Assembly: GCA_000381585.1 (NCBI GenBank)
Contig: KB906736.1
Location: 220,789-284,788, forward strand
Direction of reading: 5' to 3'
From: Acidobacteriaceae bacterium KBS 83
GTDB taxonomy: Bacteria; Acidobacteriota; Terriglobia; Terriglobales; Acidobacteriaceae
Length of the DNA: 64,000 nucleotides
Shown: piece after piece, positions 60,620 to 64,000 of the stretch
Numbering within the stretch: the stretch's first letter is position 1
How the letters are laid out: every line of letters begins with the position of its first letter
Made by a program: the position numbers and the translations under genes
The notes under the pieces: generated by a model
What the model was told of the DNA's origin: nothing
Databases searched by the model: none
What the model saw: the letters and a program-made list of their open reading frames with translations, nothing else

Positions 60620-63600
60620 ATGGGTTTGCGCCGCGCGTTTGGTCTTCTGCTGTCCGTCCTCTTCGCAGCCCATGCGTGGGCGCAGATTTCGGGTGGTCTT
60701 GCGGGGCGTGCGACTGACCCTTCCGGTGATGCGGTTCCGGGAGCGCAGGTGACGCTGACGCGCATGAGCACGGGCGTGAAGCGGACGACGGAGTCGACAG
60801 CGGACGGTTATTACACGTTCACGCAGGTGCTGCCGGGCAGCTATTCAGTGGAGGTGGCGGCTCCGGGCTTTGCGAGAGTGCTGCAGCAAGGTATCACGGT
60901 GGCGACGGGGGCGACCCCGCGGGTGGATCTGCTGCTCAAGCCGGGCGGCGGACAGGAAACTGTCACGGTGACAGAAAACGCGCCGTTGCTGCAGTCGGAG
61001 ACGAGCAACATCCAGACGAACATTCCGAACCGAACGATCCAGGCCATCCCGCTGAACACGCGGAATTTTATTCAGCTGTCGACGCTGGCTCCGGGGGTGG
61101 AGCTGCCCCCCGGGACGCTGTTGCCGCGCATCAATGGCGGGCGTCCGCGTACGAATGAGTATCTCTTTGATGGAATCTCCGCGCTGCAGCCGGAACCGGG
61201 TCAGGTAGTGTTCTTCCCGATCCTTGATGACATTCAGGAGTTTGCGATCCAGGCGAACAATGTGCCCGCGGAGTATGGGCGCTTCAACGGCGGCGTGGTG
61301 AATGTGACGACGCGCTCGGGGACGAATACATTTCACGGCAGCCTTTTCGAGTATCTCCGGAATGAAGACCTGAACGCGCGCAACTACTTTGCGCGGTCAC
61401 CGGCGCGGAAGCCGGAGTACCGCCGCAATCTTTATGGCGGGACGATTGGCGGACCGGTGCTGCATGACAAGCTGTTTTTCTTCGGCGACTACCAGGGGAT
61501 ACGGCAGGCGATCGGCGTGGTGCGGACGTCGACGATTCCGACGATGGCGGAGCGGCAGGGTGTGTTTACGGGCGTGGCGAATATCTACGACCCGGCCACG
61601 ACGGTGTTCGATGGAGCGACATATACGCGGACGGAATTTCCCAACGACGTGATCAATACGCCGCTCGATCCGTCGGCGGTGGCGCTGCTGTCGCGGCTGC
61701 CGGCGCCAACTTCGAGCGGGCAGGCAAACAACTACACGCGCATTGCGAACGACATCGACCATGAGAACCAATTCGATGTGCGGGTCGACGGCGCGCTGGG
61801 AACGCACGATCGCGCGTTTGGGCGCTATTCGTATTACCACCAGGTAGCGGAGCCTGTTACGCCGCTGCCGGATGGGAGCGGACTGATCTCGGGGTCGGTG
61901 CTGGGGTCGTTCAATTACGCGGGGCTGACGCATGTGCTCGGCCAGCAGGCGGTCTTCAACGAGACGCACACGTTTACGCCGCATCTGCTGAACGATCTGC
62001 GGCTGGGCTATACGCGGCGTAGCAACACGACAGACGGCATTTTGCTGGGTGAGCCGGCGTCCGCGGCGACGGGCATCCCGGGAATTCCGTCGAACGCCGC
62101 GTTTAACAACACATTGCCGCTGTTTACGTTCACGGGATATCAGCAGATTGGAGTTTCACCGAGTACTAATTCGCAGTACCAGACCGGCGTATGGCAACTG
62201 GTGGACACGGTGGAGTGGCTGCATGGGGCGCATGCGGTGGAAGCGGGGGTGGATGCGCGCTGGTACCAGTTGAATACAGTGTCACCGCCGAATCCGACGG
62301 GGTCGTTTGCGTTTACGACGACGGGCACGAACCTGCCGAGTGCGGCCGACAGCGGCAACTCCTTTGCGAGCTTCCTGCTGGGCCAGGTGGATACGTTCCA
62401 GATTGATCTGCAACAGCAGAAGTTACGTCCTCGAGACAATATCCAGGAGTGGTTTGTGCAGGACGACTGGAAGGTGATGCCGAATCTGACGCTGAATATC
62501 GGGGCACGGTGGACGCTGCATCATCCGTCAACGGAGAAGACCAACCAGGGCGCGGTGTTCAACCTGGCCACGCAGCAACTGGATTACCTGGGCGTGAACG
62601 GATATCCGAATACGGCGCGCGAGCTGCACTGGGACAACGTGGCTCCGCGGGTGGGATTTGCCTATCTGGCGACGCCAAAGACGGTGGTGCGTGGCGGCTT
62701 CGGGATCGTGTTCATCGATCAGTCCGGGATCACGACGCCGTTTACGACGCCGCAGTTCCCTTTCATCCAGAATGTGCAGCAGAAGACACAGGACAGCGTG
62801 AACGGAGCGTTCCAACTCGCACAAGGGCCCACGGTGGCACCGATTCCACTGACGCCGGATGCGGGACTGGGACAGAGTGTCTATACGGCGGATCGAAGCG
62901 CGGGATCGGGATACGTGGAGCAATGGAACCTGGCCGCGCAGCGGGCGATCACGCAGAATTTGTCAGTCGATGTGGCGTATGTGGGTTCGCACATCGTGCA
63001 CGTGGGGATTCCGGATTCGAATTTGAATCAGCTGACGGTGGAGCAGCTGGCCCAGGGCGATGCGTTATTGAAGAAGGTACCGAATCCCTTTTACGGGCAG
63101 CTGCCGGCGTCGAGCCCGATCGGCGGCAAGACGGTGGCGGAGGCGCAACTTCTGAAGCCATATCCGCGATTCCAGAACGTGGCGATCTACCGGCACAATA
63201 GCGGGACGACGAACTACAACGCGCTGCAGGCGAAGGTGGAGCAGCGGACAAGTCATGGGCTGACGTTATTGTTCAGCTATACGTACTCGAAGCTGATTGA
63301 CGACGCGTCGTCGGTGTTTTCATCGACCGTGCTGTCGTCGCCGAATTCGAGCAGCCTGGTGGCGGCGGATACGTTTCATCCAGGACTGGAAAGGGATGCT
63401 TCGAACGGCGATATGCCGAACGTGGTAGCGCTGAGTGTGGTGTACAGTTTGCCCGCGGGACGAGGGCACAGCTTTGCCTCGCATGGCATTGCGAACGCGA
63501 TTCTGGGCAATTGGGATGTGGACACCATTATGTCGCTCGAATCGGGCATGCCGGTAACGGTGACGCAGGCGACGAATAACAATTCCTTCGCGGGTTTTGT

Positions 63601-63952
63601 GCTGCAGAGACCGTTCGTTCAGGGTAAGACGGCGCTGCCCGCGAGTGAGCGGAAGCCCTCGAAGTTCTTCAACACGGATGCATTCATCACCGCGCCGCGA
63701 TTTGAGCTGGGGAATGCGTCGCGCAATCCGGTACGCGGGCCAGCGTATCGCGATTGGGATCTGGCGCTGGTGAAGCACATTTCTATCAAGGAAAAGGCGC
63801 AGATTGAGTTTCGCGCAGAGCTGTTTGACGTGACGAATACGCCGGCGTTCTCGCAGCCGAACGGGAGTTTTGGTTCACCGGCGTTTGGAAGCATTACGAG
63901 TACTACGACGGATCCTCGGGTGGCTCAGTTCGCGTTGAGGATCTCGCGGTAG
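60620..63952 (+). CDS. Oar-like TonB-dependent outer-membrane receptor with N-terminal carboxypeptidase-regulatory domain
   Basis: 1110 residues. A signal peptide (LLLSVLFAAHAWA, about 9-22) is followed by a CarboxypepD_reg-like beta sandwich (about 23-110; GRATDPSGDAVPGAQVTL, YTFTQVLPGSYSVEV). A plug-like domain follows at about 115-230 (IPLNTRNFIQLSTLAPGV, INGGRPRTNEYLFDGISAL, VPAEYGRFNGGVVNVTTRSG), then a large beta-barrel to the C-terminus (ends DPRVAQFALRIS with the terminal strand). This is the family greatly expanded in Acidobacteriota, thought to take up large glycans or peptides, or to act in adhesion. GGGGA lies before the ATG. The gene is complete in the window. The substrate is unknown. 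Confidence 0.88.
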   Translation: MGLRRAFGLLLSVLFAAHAWAQISGGLAGRATDPSGDAVPGAQVTLTRMSTGVKRTTESTADGYYTFTQVLPGSYSVEVAAPGFARVLQQGITVATGATPRVDLLLKPGGGQETVTVTENAPLLQSETSNIQTNIPNRTIQAIPLNTRNFIQLSTLAPGVELPPGTLLPRINGGRPRTNEYLFDGISALQPEPGQVVFFPILDDIQEFAIQANNVPAEYGRFNGGVVNVTTRSGTNTFHGSLFEYLRNEDLNARNYFARSPARKPEYRRNLYGGTIGGPVLHDKLFFFGDYQGIRQAIGVVRTSTIPTMAERQGVFTGVANIYDPATTVFDGATYTRTEFPNDVINTPLDPSAVALLSRLPAPTSSGQANNYTRIANDIDHENQFDVRVDGALGTHDRAFGRYSYYHQVAEPVTPLPDGSGLISGSVLGSFNYAGLTHVLGQQAVFNETHTFTPHLLNDLRLGYTRRSNTTDGILLGEPASAATGIPGIPSNAAFNNTLPLFTFTGYQQIGVSPSTNSQYQTGVWQLVDTVEWLHGAHAVEAGVDARWYQLNTVSPPNPTGSFAFTTTGTNLPSAADSGNSFASFLLGQVDTFQIDLQQQKLRPRDNIQEWFVQDDWKVMPNLTLNIGARWTLHHPSTEKTNQGAVFNLATQQLDYLGVNGYPNTARELHWDNVAPRVGFAYLATPKTVVRGGFGIVFIDQSGITTPFTTPQFPFIQNVQQKTQDSVNGAFQLAQGPTVAPIPLTPDAGLGQSVYTADRSAGSGYVEQWNLAAQRAITQNLSVDVAYVGSHIVHVGIPDSNLNQLTVEQLAQGDALLKKVPNPFYGQLPASSPIGGKTVAEAQLLKPYPRFQNVAIYRHNSGTTNYNALQAKVEQRTSHGLTLLFSYTYSKLIDDASSVFSSTVLSSPNSSSLVAADTFHPGLERDASNGDMPNVVALSVVYSLPAGRGHSFASHGIANAILGNWDVDTIMSLESGMPVTVTQATNNNSFAGFVLQRPFVQGKTALPASERKPSKFFNTDAFITAPRFELGNASRNPVRGPAYRDWDLALVKHISIKEKAQIEFRAELFDVTNTPAFSQPNGSFGSPAFGSITSTTTDPRVAQFALRISR

Positions 63953-64000
63953 GACTGGCCGCCCGGGCAAAAGCGCCTGCGGCGTGATCCGTTCAGTTCG

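Overview
The window looks like a chromosomal segment of a GC-rich member of the Acidobacteriota (Terriglobia type). This is inferred from gene content: two large ADOP-type FtsX/MacB permeases under a PadR repressor, two BlaI/M56-peptidase pairs whose peptidase carries a TonB-like C-terminus, a winged-helix/TPR regulator, a DUF4070-type B12/radical SAM protein, and an Oar-like outer-membrane receptor with an N-terminal carboxypeptidase-regulatory domain. No rRNA, tRNA, CRISPR array, transposase, integrase or prophage was seen.

Layout. 1-465 is the 3' end of a tachylectin-like propeller gene. 595-6219 (minus) is a padR-ADOP-ADOP operon with a perfect operator palindrome. 7.0-9.3 kb holds a secreted FN3-like protein and a di-haem peroxidase. 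9.7-13.6 kb holds a winged-helix/TPR regulator divergent from a secreted cupin and an FAD oxidoreductase. 13.8-17.5 kb is a plus-strand accessory block: a secreted propeller, a glycine-rich beta-fibre protein, and an unrecognised helical protein with a hydrophobic N-terminal segment. 17.9-20.7 kb is a minus operon of two FtsX-type permeases and a small ORF with no ATPase beside it. treY (maltooligosyltrehalose synthase) follows, then a repeat-rich gap, a potassium-channel-like protein without the GYGD filter, and a frameshifted SnoaL/DUF4440-like gene. 26.4-28.2 kb is the first blaI/blaR1 module. Next come a STAS protein, a radical SAM/B12 protein, malQ, a parvulin isomerase, a small secreted protein, a BON/glycine-zipper protein, a TGS1-like methyltransferase, pgi and small membrane proteins. 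40.8-42.5 kb is an overlapping olsB-olsA-like pair for ornithine-lipid synthesis, followed by a Tat-type spermidine-dehydrogenase-like gene cut by an in-frame amber codon, an aminotransferase, a GT-C-like membrane protein and an MFS transporter. 49.2-55.7 kb is a translationally coupled ABC exporter and a 1554-residue cyclic beta-glucan synthase-like protein that ends before the GH94 domain. A glucosaminidase with a structured leader, a membrane protein, the second blaI/blaR1 module, an MDR oxidoreductase and the Oar-like receptor fill the rest.

The most interesting signals are these. (1) A 133-240 bp intergenic repeat occurs in three copies, each with its GC-rich hairpin end facing the stop codon of a neighbouring gene. 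(2) Two BlaI modules 30 kb apart share the same operator geometry. (3) A GH94-less glucan synthase is coupled to an exporter. (4) An amber codon splits an otherwise intact flavoenzyme. (5) A long nested stem-loop ends in a T-run just before a glucosaminidase start. (6) A beta-fibre protein is paired with a membrane-active-looking helical protein. All family assignments come from reading the sequence; no database search was run.
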